64,000 bases of DNA, taken from positions 1,054,001 to 1,118,000 of the forward strand of contig NZ_CCDM010000001.1 of the NCBI RefSeq assembly GCF_000750635.1, written 5' to 3'. The translations under genes and the position numbers were made by a program. Position 1 is the stretch's first letter. Every line of letters starts with the position of its first letter. Positions 45,727-54,890 of the stretch are shown piece by piece. The notes under the pieces are model-generated. The model worked only from the letters and a program-made list of their open reading frames with translations. It did not search any database and had not been told where the DNA came from. The DNA is from Oceanobacillus jeddahensis (GTDB taxonomy: Bacteria > Bacillota > Bacilli > Bacillales > Amphibacillaceae).

Positions 45727-46617
45727 TTAGAGAGAAGACTTCTTATTTTGATGAAACACTTTTACTATATGCGGATAGTAATCGGATAAGTCTTCCATTA
45801 TTTCATTTTCTATACTGCTATGGTTAGCAATGTTATGCAAGATTTGCTTTGAAGCCTCTGTCATTAATGTTTGCTGCCCGACGGCTTCCTGGAGTTCAAT
45901 AACTGCTTCCATTTCTTTTTCTCTTCTCGTGGCGTGTTGATGTGTTCCTTTTACCAAACGAGTAATAAGAGGTTCAAAGTCTTCGCCGATTGTCTCCACT
46001 AAACTATCCAACACTGCTTCCGTTACTTTATTTGTTTCTGATAATGCAATGGTTTCTAAAAGCAGCGCGGCTAATCCTTTCATAAAAGACGAACGGCTTA
46101 ATTTTATCAATGCAGCGGAGCCTGGCAGTTCATCCACAATTTTTATTTCCTGATTAAGGTTTTCAAATTGTTTTTGAAATGAAGATGCTCCGGGGCCTGA
46201 GAGGCTCATTGGAACTTTTATGCCTTTACCCGGAACTGGTCCCATGACTGCTAGGTCAACAAATTTCGGATGTTGATGTATGGCTTCCCAAGCTTTTTGT
46301 TTTGTTTGAGGCGAAGCGCTATTACAGTCAATATAGAATTGATCATTCTTAATTGACTCAGCGCAAACCTCAGCGATTTTTACACAAACAGTGCTTGAAG
46401 TGAATACAAAAATAGCATCTGCTTTGACAACAAGTTCATGGATAGTCATAGCTACCAAAGCAGAAATGTTTCTCGCTTTCTCGTTAATAACGTCTGGCTG
46501 ACTTTCTACAAGAACATCATAAATAATAATGTTATAACCGGCAAGATGAAAGCTTTTGGCAAATTCATATCCAGCCTCGCCGAAACCGATAATACCAATA
46601 TTTAATTTCTCATTCAT
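45727..46617 (-). CDS. NAD(P)-dependent oxidoreductase with DUF1932 C-terminal domain
   Basis: A 296-residue protein homologous to that at 38842-39750. LNIGIIGFGEAGYEFAKSF is the Rossmann fingerprint; ALIKLSRSSFMKGLAALLLE carries the catalytic-helix lysine, and a DUF1932-like region follows. IDCNSASPQTKQKA fits the substrate-binding strand of the hydroxyacid dehydrogenase superfamily. A dispersed repeat separates it from the aldehyde dehydrogenase gene upstream. Probably acts on a small aldehyde or hydroxy acid; specificity unknown. Confidence 0.88.
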   Translation of the reverse strand: MNEKLNIGIIGFGEAGYEFAKSFHLAGYNIIIYDVLVESQPDVINEKARNISALVAMTIHELVVKADAIFVFTSSTVCVKIAEVCAESIKNDQFYIDCNSASPQTKQKAWEAIHQHPKFVDLAVMGPVPGKGIKVPMSLSGPGASSFQKQFENLNQEIKIVDELPGSAALIKLSRSSFMKGLAALLLETIALSETNKVTEAVLDSLVETIGEDFEPLITRLVKGTHQHATRREKEMEAVIELQEAVGQQTLMTEASKQILHNIANHSSIENEIMEDLSDYYPHIVKVFHQNKKSSL

Positions 46618-46644
46618 ATTTATTCCCCATTTATTATTGGTAGT

Positions 46645-46897
46645 ATAAAACGAAACTTCATTCAGTGGGAGTTTTCGATGTACAGCTCTTTACGATGGGA
46701 CGAGTAATCGCAAAAGCTTTTCGGTGGGGCGAGTAATCGCAGCCCCAGCCCCAACCCCAGGACGTCGTAAACTTAGTCTGCTGCTTTTCTCCCACTGAAT
46801 TAGCAGGGAGTTAGCTCACCTGCTCTCCCGCTTAAATAAATGTATTCTTCCTCCTTATTTTGAGACGGAAGTTTTACGGGCGGTTCCCCGTGATAAA
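46645..46897 (-). repeat. Dispersed repeat, long copy in inverted orientation (copy C, 253 bp)
   Basis: Read on the minus strand it begins TTTATCACGGGGAA and ends GAAGTTTCGTTTTAT, like copies A and D. It has the stem ATTCAGTGGGAG with CTCCCACTGAAT and, between these, three GGGG runs (GGGGTTGGGGCTGGGGC) and two units containing TGCGATTACTCG. It begins 6 bp beyond the end of the aldehyde dehydrogenase gene (46903), so it could act as its 3' untranslated structure. It fills the 285-bp gap almost completely. Confidence 0.85.
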
Positions 46898-46902
46898 TCA
46901 TT

Positions 46903-48405
46903 CTATTTAAATTGATTGATTGGATCTTCTTCTGAGAGATCAACAACGACGGTTTTTACTTCTGTATATTCATTAAGAGCTTCCAGCCCGTTTTCTCGTC
47001 CAAAACCGCTTATTTTAAATCCGCCATATGGTAACGTCCAATGAACGGGCCGATACGTATTAACGGTAATAAATCCAGCTTCAATGTTTGCCGATAATCT
47101 ATGGGCGCGTTTGACATCTGATGTCCAGACTCCAGCAGCTAATCCGTAGTTCACATCATTTGCCATTTTTAGCACTTCTTCTTCGGTTTCGAATGGAATG
47201 ACAGAGAGTACGGGACCGAATACTTCTTCTTGGGCAAGCCGGGATTTATTATCCACATCGATAAATACAGTAGGTTCTACAAAATAGCCTTTCTCAAAGT
47301 TTTTCGGCTGTTTTCCGCCTAATACAAGTTTTGCACCTTCATTTTTTCCGATATTGATATAGTTTAATGTTTTTTCTAATTGTTCTTTGGAAGTATGTGG
47401 TCCAATATGTGTATCGCGTTCAGCAGGCATACCGATTCTGATATTTTTAACTCTGGCAATCAGTTTTTCAATAAATTCATCATAGATGCTATTTTGAACA
47501 AAAAGACGGGAACCTAAGGAACAAGATTGCCCCGTTGATTTAAAAGCTGCATTTACTGCTACAGTAAGAGCTTTTTCTACATCTGCGTCTTCAAATATAA
47601 TGTGCGGAGATTTCCCGCCACATTCAAACGATAGTTTTTTTAGATTGCTGGAAGCAGCTTTCATAATGCTTTGAGCAGTGAGATGTTCCCCGGTAAACGC
47701 TATTTTATTTACTAATGGATGTATGGATAAAGCGTGTCCGGCAGTTTGTCCATATCCAGGAATAATATTAACAACGCCAGGCGGGAATCCGGCATCTACG
47801 CATAATTGTCCAATTTCTAAGGCAGTGACAGATGTTAATTCGGATGGTTTGATTACAATTGTATTTCCTGCTGCCAAGGCTGGACCGAGTTTCCAGCTAT
47901 ACATACTTATTGGTGAATTCCAAGGTGTAATTGCACCTACCACCCCAAGCGGTTCTCGTCGTGTATAAGCTAATGCATCCGGCTTGAACGGAATGGTATC
48001 GCCTTGTATTTTATCTGCGGCTCCTCCATAATAATAAAACCATTCTGCTGATCTTTTTACTTCTGCCAGTGTATCATTAAAAGGCTTTCCGTTATCATTA
48101 CTTTCTAAAATAGCAAGCTCTTCTGCGTTTTCTAAAAGCAGGTCTCCTAACTTTCTTAGCGCATGTCCACGTTGGGTAGCAGTCCACTGCTTCCAAGGAC
48201 CATCAAATGCTTTTTTTGCTGCCTGAACGGCTAAATCGACATCTGTCTCATCTGCTTCAGCAACTTCTGCCCACACTTCTTCTGTAGCTGGATTAATTGA
48301 TTGTATGATCCTTTCAGAGTGGGGAGAAACCCATTCTCCCCCAATAAATAATTGTTCATACTTTTTTATTCCATCCCACTGTAAATGATTTTCCCTTTTT
48401 TCCAT
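46903..48405 (-). CDS. Aldehyde dehydrogenase family protein
   Basis: A 500-residue NAD(P)-dependent aldehyde dehydrogenase. Landmarks are GAITPWNSPISMYSWKLGPALAAGN (cofactor region near residue 155), FECGGKSPHIIFEDAD (general-base Glu near 268), STGQSCSLGSRLF (catalytic Cys near 300) and QEEVFGPVLSVIPF. It oxidises an aldehyde to the acid. The TPP enzyme encoded immediately upstream (spacing 66 bp) could supply the aldehyde by 2-oxo acid decarboxylation. GGAGGTATTTTC precedes the ATG. Confidence 0.94.
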   Translation of the reverse strand: MEKRENHLQWDGIKKYEQLFIGGEWVSPHSERIIQSINPATEEVWAEVAEADETDVDLAVQAAKKAFDGPWKQWTATQRGHALRKLGDLLLENAEELAILESNDNGKPFNDTLAEVKRSAEWFYYYGGAADKIQGDTIPFKPDALAYTRREPLGVVGAITPWNSPISMYSWKLGPALAAGNTIVIKPSELTSVTALEIGQLCVDAGFPPGVVNIIPGYGQTAGHALSIHPLVNKIAFTGEHLTAQSIMKAASSNLKKLSFECGGKSPHIIFEDADVEKALTVAVNAAFKSTGQSCSLGSRLFVQNSIYDEFIEKLIARVKNIRIGMPAERDTHIGPHTSKEQLEKTLNYINIGKNEGAKLVLGGKQPKNFEKGYFVEPTVFIDVDNKSRLAQEEVFGPVLSVIPFETEEEVLKMANDVNYGLAAGVWTSDVKRAHRLSANIEAGFITVNTYRPVHWTLPYGGFKISGFGRENGLEALNEYTEVKTVVVDLSEEDPINQFK

Positions 48406-48471
48406 TTGAAAATACCTCCTTTATCTTCACTTACCAGTTTGGAGTAAGGATCTGTACTGTTTATTATTTAC

Positions 48472-50070
48472 TTACAGTCCAAATTGAATTGCATACTCTT
48501 CAACATTAACAGGGACATGAATAAGGGTTGGAACATTTTGACCTAAAGCGTTCTCGATTGCTTTAGCTAATTCTGAATTAGTAGATACAGCAACACCGTT
48601 TGCTCCATATGATTCTGCTAATTTGGTGAAATCAGGATTTGTAATCGTAGTACCAACTGGATCTAAGTTGGTAGCTTCTTGTTTTCGAAGAATCCGATCC
48701 AGCTTTCCATCTTTAAATACAATGACGATAATTGGGCAGTTTTGTTCCACCGCAGTTTTTAATTCTGAGCTGACCATGGCAAAACCTCCATCGCCGGTAA
48801 AGCATATAACCGGTTTTGCCGGGAAATTCATTTTTGCTGCAATCGCGCCTGGAATACCGAAGCCCATTGTTCCGATTCCATTTGAAACATAATAAGATTT
48901 TGGTGAATATGCACTCCAAAGCTGTCCAAGCAACATTTTATGCGATCCTGTATCTGTAACTACGATTGTATCTTCCGGCAGTGTTTCTCGTGCTGTTTGA
49001 ACTACGCTGCTCGGTGAGAGACCAGCCCCATTTAAAGGTGGTGTCAGTTTTGAAACAAATTCATTTCTGAACTCCTTTACTTCTTTTTCAGACCATTTTT
49101 CTGCAGTGCCTGCTGCATCTGCTAAGGTATTTAATATTTTTGGTATATTTCCAATAATTTCAGTGTCTGCAAAGTACACATAGTCAGTGTTTGGAACGCT
49201 GTCAATATGTACAACAGGAACATTCACTTCCCACTTTCCGATTAATTCAACTGCATCAAAACCAACAGCAAGAATTAAATCTGTTTGACGAACAAATTCT
49301 TTCATTGTTTTCGCCCCAATCATATCTACGGAGCCGATAGAATACACATGACGTTCATCAATAATTCCTTTTGCTTTTGCAGTAGTAGCTACAGGTATTC
49401 CCCAATTTTCTGCAAGTTTTGTTAAAGCGTCACTGGAATGATGACGAATGGCAGATGGGCCTACAAGCAAAATTGGATGTTTGCTGTTTTCCAAACGTTT
49501 TATTAATGAAGTAGGGTCGCTTAAATCTCCATAAGTCACATTAATGGAGTTCGTTGGTTCGCCAAATTCACCTTCGCATTCTATCGTGCCCTGATCCTTA
49601 GGTAAGTCTAAATGTACAGGCCCTGGACGCTCCATCTTTGATACATGAAAAGCACGGCGGATATGTGATGCACCACTGGCGGCATGAAGTGTTGAAGCCC
49701 ACTTTGTTACAGGTTCAAAAATACTTACTTGATTCAGCAATTGATGATTTGTATTCCCAGCTCCTGTACTAAGTCTTCCAGTAATCGCGATAAGTGGATT
49801 TCTATCTAAGTAGGCATGGGATACTCCATTTACAAGGTTAGTTGCACCCGGTCCTAATGTGGATAGCACAATTCCTGGGACACCGGTGATTTCCCCAGTA
49901 ATAGAAGCCATATAGGCTGCTGACCATTCACTTCTGGGAAGAACAAATTTTATTCCTTCTTTATCAGCTGCTTCCATGATATCTAATGTAGCCCCGCCCG
50001 GGTACCCAAAAATATGTTTTACTCCTTCAGTTTTAAATGCTTTGGCCATATACTCGCTTAAGTTTGTCAA
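48472..50070 (-). CDS. Thiamine pyrophosphate-dependent enzyme (acetolactate synthase-like)
   Basis: A 532-residue three-domain TPP enzyme. HIFGYPGGATLDIMEAADKEG and LSTLGPGATNLVNGV belong to the pyrimidine-binding domain; CFTGDGGFAMVSSELKTAVEQ is the TPP/Mg motif, with FKDGKLDRI where many members have an asparagine (Asp is also known in acetolactate synthases). Expected reactions are decarboxylation or carboligation of 2-oxo acids (acetolactate synthase, glyoxylate carboligase, oxalyl-CoA or phosphonopyruvate decarboxylase types). No regulatory subunit is present. TTG start, 6 bp after GGAGGAG. A large inverted repeat lies about 120 bp upstream. Confidence 0.9.
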   Translation of the reverse strand: MTNLSEYMAKAFKTEGVKHIFGYPGGATLDIMEAADKEGIKFVLPRSEWSAAYMASITGEITGVPGIVLSTLGPGATNLVNGVSHAYLDRNPLIAITGRLSTGAGNTNHQLLNQVSIFEPVTKWASTLHAASGASHIRRAFHVSKMERPGPVHLDLPKDQGTIECEGEFGEPTNSINVTYGDLSDPTSLIKRLENSKHPILLVGPSAIRHHSSDALTKLAENWGIPVATTAKAKGIIDERHVYSIGSVDMIGAKTMKEFVRQTDLILAVGFDAVELIGKWEVNVPVVHIDSVPNTDYVYFADTEIIGNIPKILNTLADAAGTAEKWSEKEVKEFRNEFVSKLTPPLNGAGLSPSSVVQTARETLPEDTIVVTDTGSHKMLLGQLWSAYSPKSYYVSNGIGTMGFGIPGAIAAKMNFPAKPVICFTGDGGFAMVSSELKTAVEQNCPIIVIVFKDGKLDRILRKQEATNLDPVGTTITNPDFTKLAESYGANGVAVSTNSELAKAIENALGQNVPTLIHVPVNVEEYAIQFGL

Positions 50071-50187
50071 TAGTTTCTCCTCCTAAAATCATTCAGAATT
50101 ATATTATCTAGGCTTGTTAACGTTTCCTTATTGTTTGAAAATGATCAGCCTCCTTTTTCATTTTTAATATTTTTCAAAAAATTTGGT

Positions 50188-50227
50188 GTTGACAATAGGT
50201 TACAATATTGTATACAATGTTGTCAAC
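50188..50227. promoter_or_regulatory. Nested palindromic operator region between divergent operons
   Basis: Outer arms GTTGACA (50188-50194) and TGTCAAC (50221-50227) enclose a perfect palindrome ATTGTATACAAT (50207-50218), a core common in FCD-type GntR sites. The outer arms double as a -35 (TTGACA) on each strand; on the plus strand TATACA follows at 16 bp spacing. It could control both the TPP/aldehyde dehydrogenase operon and the TAXI-TRAP operon. Confidence 0.55.
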
Positions 50228-50699
50228 AATATTTCAGATAGAAAATAAAATATTTTGGGACTATTTAAAATTTAAATTGGAAAGTAGATTTTTAAAAGTT
50301 TAAAAAAGTGATCTTTCATAGGAGTTATTATTCTATACTTATAAGTACCTCATCATTTGAATCAGTTGAACGTTGAATTATCATGATAAGCATCCCTGTA
50401 GCCAAAGAAAAATGATATTGGAAATAAAACAAACAGTTATCGGAATAACGGGTTCATTCCAATTTTAGAAGCATAAGATTTTTTAAATTTTAAGGTCAAC
50501 TTCGAAAGATTTATATTAATCAAGCTTGGTTTACATATAGACATAGGATTTTTATTTTTGTCTATACGAGCTGAAAATAATAAATTGAAATTTATGTTAG
50601 GTGGTGAAAAGGATGAAATTTTAAACTAGTAAAGGGAGGCAGGAAATAGGGGGTTAAAAAATAGATCATTTTATCAAGCTATTTTATTTTCAGTTTTAT
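50228..50699. other. Long AT-rich leader before the second TAXI-TRAP operon
   Basis: About 470 bp with no reading frame of credible length or family match and no structure I recognise as a known riboswitch. Isolated purine-rich stretches (AGGTGG near 50600, GGGAGG near 50634) look like ribosome binding sites without genes behind them, possibly remnants. Confidence 0.4.
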
Positions 50700-50714
50700 T
50701 TGTAAGCGATTCCA
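50700..50714 (+). promoter_or_regulatory. cre site (CcpA) just upstream of the TAXI binding-protein gene
   Basis: TTGTAAGCGATTCCA fits the consensus WTGNAANCGNWNNCW at every defined position. It lies 8 bp before the ribosome binding site, where bound CcpA would block elongating polymerase. Confidence 0.7.
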
Positions 50715-50738
50715 AAAAAATTAGGAGGTTTAATGACT

Positions 50739-51731
50739 ATGAAAAAACATGTGAGTATTTTGTTTATTTTATTGTTCGCGGTAATGACTTTGGTGGCTTG
50801 CTCAGACTCAGAATCATCTGCAGAAGGTGAAGTTGACGATTCAGGAGTAACACAAGTGAAAATTGCAACTGCGACAACTTCAGGAGCATATTACCCGATC
50901 GGGGGAGTGATGGCGTCAATCCTAAGCCAAGAAATGGATGGGTATAATTTCACCGCTGAAGCTACAGGAGGTTCACAGGAAAATGCCCGTTTACTTGATT
51001 CAGAACAAATCCAGTTTGGTTTTTTTGGAGCAGATTCATTTTATGCAGCAGCTAATGGCTTAGGTCACTTTGATGGAAATCCGGTTGAAGATTTAAGAAC
51101 ATTGGCACGTATCTATGGGAATCATGTTCACGTGGTAACGCTTGAAGGCACAGGTATTGAAACAGTGGAAGACCTGGAGGGGAAACGTGTAGCAATTGGA
51201 GCGCCGGGATCTGGGACAGCTAACAAAGCGGAGGAAGTGTTAACTGCTCATGGGTTTGATTTAGAAGAAGACATAGACGCGCAATATTTAGATTTTGCTG
51301 AGGGTTCTGATGGACTGGCAGATGGAATTGTAGATGCAGTAATTATATCGGTAGGTATTCCATCTGGTAATGTGCAGGAATTGGCAGCTACTCATCATAT
51401 GAAGCTAGTGAAGTTTTCCGAAGAAGGCACTCAAGCAATATTAGATCAATATCCATATTATTCGGAGGGTGTTATTCCTCAAGATGCCTATGATGGAATG
51501 GAAGAAGATATCCCAACAGTTATTGCAGCAAATGAAATAGGAGTCAGTGCTCAATTAGATGAAGATTTTGTCTATGAAGTTACAAAATTATTATTTGAAG
51601 ATCATCTGGATGAATTTAAAGCTTCTCATAATGCTATGGGCGAACTCGAATTAGAGATGCTTCCGGAGTCCCCTGTACCTTATCATCCTGGAGCTGAAAA
51701 GTTTTTTAAAGAAAAAGGATTAATCGAATAA
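50739..51731 (+). CDS. TAXI family TRAP transporter solute-binding lipoprotein
   Basis: A 330-residue binding protein. The signal ends with lipobox LVAC (Cys about 21). The mature protein has TATTSGAYYPIGGVMASIL, TGGSQENARLLDSEQIQFGFFGAD and LEGKRVAIGAPGSGTANKAEE, typical for TAXI proteins. ATG 50739 is 10 bp after AGGAGG; ATG 50733 is 4 bp after and less likely. The permease gene follows after a hairpin. Closer to canonical TAXI proteins than its paralog at 6193-7167. Ligand unknown. Confidence 0.94.
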   Translation: MKKHVSILFILLFAVMTLVACSDSESSAEGEVDDSGVTQVKIATATTSGAYYPIGGVMASILSQEMDGYNFTAEATGGSQENARLLDSEQIQFGFFGADSFYAAANGLGHFDGNPVEDLRTLARIYGNHVHVVTLEGTGIETVEDLEGKRVAIGAPGSGTANKAEEVLTAHGFDLEEDIDAQYLDFAEGSDGLADGIVDAVIISVGIPSGNVQELAATHHMKLVKFSEEGTQAILDQYPYYSEGVIPQDAYDGMEEDIPTVIAANEIGVSAQLDEDFVYEVTKLLFEDHLDEFKASHNAMGELELEMLPESPVPYHPGAEKFFKEKGLIE

Positions 51732-51741
51732 TAAAAGGATG

Positions 51742-51773
51742 GCATGTCCGATCTTTTATCAGGTCGGACATGC
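51742..51773 (+). ncRNA. Intercistronic hairpin between TAXI binding protein and permease genes
   Basis: GCATGTCCGA pairs perfectly with TCGGACATGC across 12 nt, 10 bp after the stop. No U-tract follows, so it more likely sets the binding-protein to permease ratio than terminates. A similar arrangement occurs at 40746-40776. Confidence 0.55.
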
Positions 51774-51817
51774 ATAGATAAATAATGTGAAAAATTTGTT
51801 ATGGAGGTGCTTTTATT

Positions 51818-53668
51818 TTGATAAGAAAGCTGACACTAATCGTAAGCTTAGCAATATCTATTTTCACTTTATATACAGCTATCTTCGGTCTGTTAACTCC
51901 TGTTTTACAGCGGGGTATTCACGTAGGATTAATTCTGGTGCTGGGATTACTTATTTTCCCTGTAAAAAAAGAAGCCAAAGCATTAAGAATCTTGGACTTT
52001 CTGGCTATTTTATTTGTAATCTCCTCAATTATATACCTTTATTTTTCATACGGTACTTTAATGCATAGAATTGGCTATGAGAATATTTGGGACAACCTTT
52101 TTGGCGGTCTATTTATCCTTTTGTTATTAGAAATGTGCCGCCGGATAGTAGGGTTGCCTTTAACTATTATCGCAGGAATCTTTTTGTTATATGGATTCTA
52201 TGGAAATCTGGTACCCGGCTTTTTTGGGCATGAAGGATACGACCTGTCGCGGATGATAACAACCATGTTTTTAACAACAGAGGGGATATTTGGTTCCGCA
52301 GTTGGAGCTGCAGCAACGTTTGTAGCTATGTTTATCATTTTTGGTACTTTCCTTGAAAAAAGTGGCGCCAGTCAAGTATTCATTGATCTGGCAACTGTAG
52401 TTGGAGGAAAGAAAAGAGGAGGACCGGCTAAAATTGCTGTATTTGCTAGTGCTCTTACTGGAAGTGTAAATGGAAGTCCTGTAGCAAATGTCACTACAAC
52501 CGGGGTATTTACCATCCCATTAATGCAAAAAGTAGGTTATAAAAAAAATGTAGCCGGAGCTGTAGAAGCAGTGGCATCTACCGGCGGGTCCATATTACCG
52601 CCGATTATGGGAGCAGGCGCATTTGTAATGGCGGAACTTACAGGTTTAACTTATACATCAATCGTAGTGGCTGCCATTATCCCTGCTATTTTATATTTTG
52701 CATCCATTTATTTTGTAGTGGATTTTGAAGCTGCTAAAAAAAATCTGCGTGGGCTTAAGGAAGAGGATTTGCCAAATTTTAAGGGAACGTTGAAAAAATC
52801 CTTTATCTTTGCTATCCCGTTACTTGTTTTGATTATTTCAATTGCCGTATTACAAGTTTCAATAACAAGGGCTGCATTATATTCGATGCTGGCCATTATT
52901 ATTTTAAGCTTAGTTCGCAGGAAACTGAACTTTAAACTGTTTATTGAAATACTAGAGACTTCTGCGAAAAGAATGTTACTTGTATCAGTGGCATGTGCTA
53001 CAGCTGGACTGGTTGTAGGGGTTATCACGCTTTCTGGTTTAGGGTTGAAATTAGCAGGGACATTAATGACAGTAGGACAAGATTCTTTGTTATTAACGTT
53101 AGTATTGACAGCGGTAGGTGCAATTATTATTGGAATGGGATTGCCGCCTACTCCTTCATACATTATTTTTTCAGTGTTGACAGCTCCTGCCTTAATTGAA
53201 CTAGGGATTTCTGTCATGGCAGCTCATTTATTTGTGTTCTACTTTACGTGTTTAGCTCCAGTAACTCCGCCGGTAGCACTTGCTGCCTATACAGCTGCCG
53301 GGATATCAGATGGAAAACCGATTAACACTGCTTTTAACGCTGGATATTTTGCATTACCTGCATTTTTAGTTCCATTTATGTTTATCTATGGACCGGAATT
53401 ATTAATGGACGGCAGCACAACGAATATTTTGATTAGTTTCAGTACTGCAGTAATTGGGGTGATTGCATTTGCAGGTGGAATTATTGGCTGGTTTACGAAA
53501 CCTTTATCATGGTATTTGAGAGTATTGATGTTCGGAGCTGGTTTCGCACTTATTATTCCAAGTACTATTAGCGCTGTAATTGGAATTGCTTTATTGGCAT
53601 CTGTGGTAATTCTAATTAAATATGTAATTAAAGAGAAAGCAACAGAGGAACATATTATGAATGCATAA
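51818..53668 (+). CDS. TRAP transporter fused permease (TAXI type)
   Basis: A 616-residue fused DctQM membrane protein. TGSVNGSPVANVTTTGVFTIPLM and EAVASTGGSILPPIMGAGAFVMAEL mark the first DctM half and GMGLPPTPSYIIFSVL with FVFYFTCLAPVTPPVA the second. TTG start after GGAGGTG. It works with the binding protein encoded upstream and probably supplies the Ldh-family enzyme encoded downstream. Paralogous to 4146-6074. Confidence 0.94.
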   Translation: MIRKLTLIVSLAISIFTLYTAIFGLLTPVLQRGIHVGLILVLGLLIFPVKKEAKALRILDFLAILFVISSIIYLYFSYGTLMHRIGYENIWDNLFGGLFILLLLEMCRRIVGLPLTIIAGIFLLYGFYGNLVPGFFGHEGYDLSRMITTMFLTTEGIFGSAVGAAATFVAMFIIFGTFLEKSGASQVFIDLATVVGGKKRGGPAKIAVFASALTGSVNGSPVANVTTTGVFTIPLMQKVGYKKNVAGAVEAVASTGGSILPPIMGAGAFVMAELTGLTYTSIVVAAIIPAILYFASIYFVVDFEAAKKNLRGLKEEDLPNFKGTLKKSFIFAIPLLVLIISIAVLQVSITRAALYSMLAIIILSLVRRKLNFKLFIEILETSAKRMLLVSVACATAGLVVGVITLSGLGLKLAGTLMTVGQDSLLLTLVLTAVGAIIIGMGLPPTPSYIIFSVLTAPALIELGISVMAAHLFVFYFTCLAPVTPPVALAAYTAAGISDGKPINTAFNAGYFALPAFLVPFMFIYGPELLMDGSTTNILISFSTAVIGVIAFAGGIIGWFTKPLSWYLRVLMFGAGFALIIPSTISAVIGIALLASVVILIKYVIKEKATEEHIMNA

Positions 53669-53761
53669 GTTTTAGATGAAGTTAGCGTTTAGTATCTATT
53701 TATCGCAGTGTAACTAAATATTAAAAATAACATTAAGTAATATAAATGGGGATGGTTTGGA

Positions 53762-54820
53762 ATGATGACAAAGCAAACTATTGCTTATGAAAGGTTAGAA
53801 AAGTTTGCAGAGGACGTTTTTCTGAAGGTTGGTCTTGGCGAAGCTGATGCATGGCAAATCGCTAATCATCTTGTTTCAGCAAATTTACGGGGCGTTGATT
53901 CCCATGGAGTTACACGTATTCCACTCTATGCAGAAAGACTATTAAATAAAAATATTTCTATGGGCTCAGAAGTAGAACTATTAAATGATGCCCCCTCTTA
54001 TGCCTGGGTAGATGGAAAAAATAAACATGGAATTTTAGTAGCCCAGCAATCAATGGAACTCGCAGTGAAAAAAGCAAAAGAAAGTGGTATAGCAGTAGTA
54101 GGAGTTAAGAATTCTAACCATTTCGGAATGTTAGCCTATTATGGAAAACATGCTATTCAACATGATTGTATAGCTGTTATTACATCCAATGCATCTCCAT
54201 CAATGCCGCCTTGGGGTGGAAAAGAACGTTTCTTTGGAACCAGTCCAATTTGTTACGCAATACCTGGTGGAGAAGAGATCAGCATTATTGGTGATATGGC
54301 TACAAGTGTCGTAGCCAGAGGGAAAATTCGGTTAGCAGCAGCAAATAACGAAAAGATTCCGTCAGGATGGGCAATTAATAAGGAAGGAAAATCAACAGTG
54401 AACCCTGATGAGGTACTGGATGGAGGCATGGTATTGCCAATGGCTGGTCCGAAAGGTTATTCACTTGTTGTCTTCATTGAAACTTTATCTTCTATCTTAA
54501 CAGGGGCAGCATTTGGTCCTTATGTAGGAGGAATTACGGATCCTAAAGAACAAAATATTGGTCATTTTTTTCTTGTCATGCGAGCTGATATTTTTCAGTC
54601 TTTAAACAACTTCAAGGCAAGCATGGATCAAATGATTCGAGAGATTAAAAATGTGGAGAAAATGGAAGGGATAGAAGAAATCTTCCTGCCTGGAGAATTA
54701 GAAATGAAGATGGAAGAAAAGCGGAAGAAAGAAGGGGTCCCTTTGAGCGAAGAAGTGTATAATCATTTAATACAATTTGGAGAGAAAATCAAAGCAAATA
54801 CGGAATTGATTCGTAAATAA
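53762..54820 (+). CDS. Ldh family (malate/L-lactate-type) oxidoreductase
   Basis: A 352-residue NAD(P)-dependent dehydrogenase. The canonical catalytic segment is intact here: ANLRGVDSHGVTRIPLYAERL (residues about 40-60, with the catalytic His), then VKNSNHFGMLAYYGKHA, TSNASPSMPPWGGKERFFGTSP for cofactor and substrate, and PKGYSLVVFIETLSSILTGA. It oxidises a 2-hydroxy acid or reduces the 2-oxo acid. It ends the TAXI-TRAP unit; both TAXI systems in this window have such an enzyme, although the other copy has lost the DSHG motif. Confidence 0.92.
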   Translation: MMTKQTIAYERLEKFAEDVFLKVGLGEADAWQIANHLVSANLRGVDSHGVTRIPLYAERLLNKNISMGSEVELLNDAPSYAWVDGKNKHGILVAQQSMELAVKKAKESGIAVVGVKNSNHFGMLAYYGKHAIQHDCIAVITSNASPSMPPWGGKERFFGTSPICYAIPGGEEISIIGDMATSVVARGKIRLAAANNEKIPSGWAINKEGKSTVNPDEVLDGGMVLPMAGPKGYSLVVFIETLSSILTGAAFGPYVGGITDPKEQNIGHFFLVMRADIFQSLNNFKASMDQMIREIKNVEKMEGIEEIFLPGELEMKMEEKRKKEGVPLSEEVYNHLIQFGEKIKANTELIRK

Positions 54821-54890
54821 GTTATCCAGCAAGAAAGTATCTAAATATATAAATAGTGATGGATAAGACGTATTAGAATGTGGAGGGGAT

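Noticed and set aside
50228-50699. Riboswitch in the long leader of the second TAXI-TRAP operon
   Set aside because: No known aptamer core or terminator/antiterminator pair could be made out; a covariance-model scan would be needed to support one.
51787-52068. 93-codon frame overlapping the start of the second TAXI permease
   Set aside because: Fully overlaps the permease gene in another frame and shows no family features.
52708-53217. 169-codon minus-strand frame
   Set aside because: Antisense shadow of the TAXI permease; low-complexity residues and no start site.
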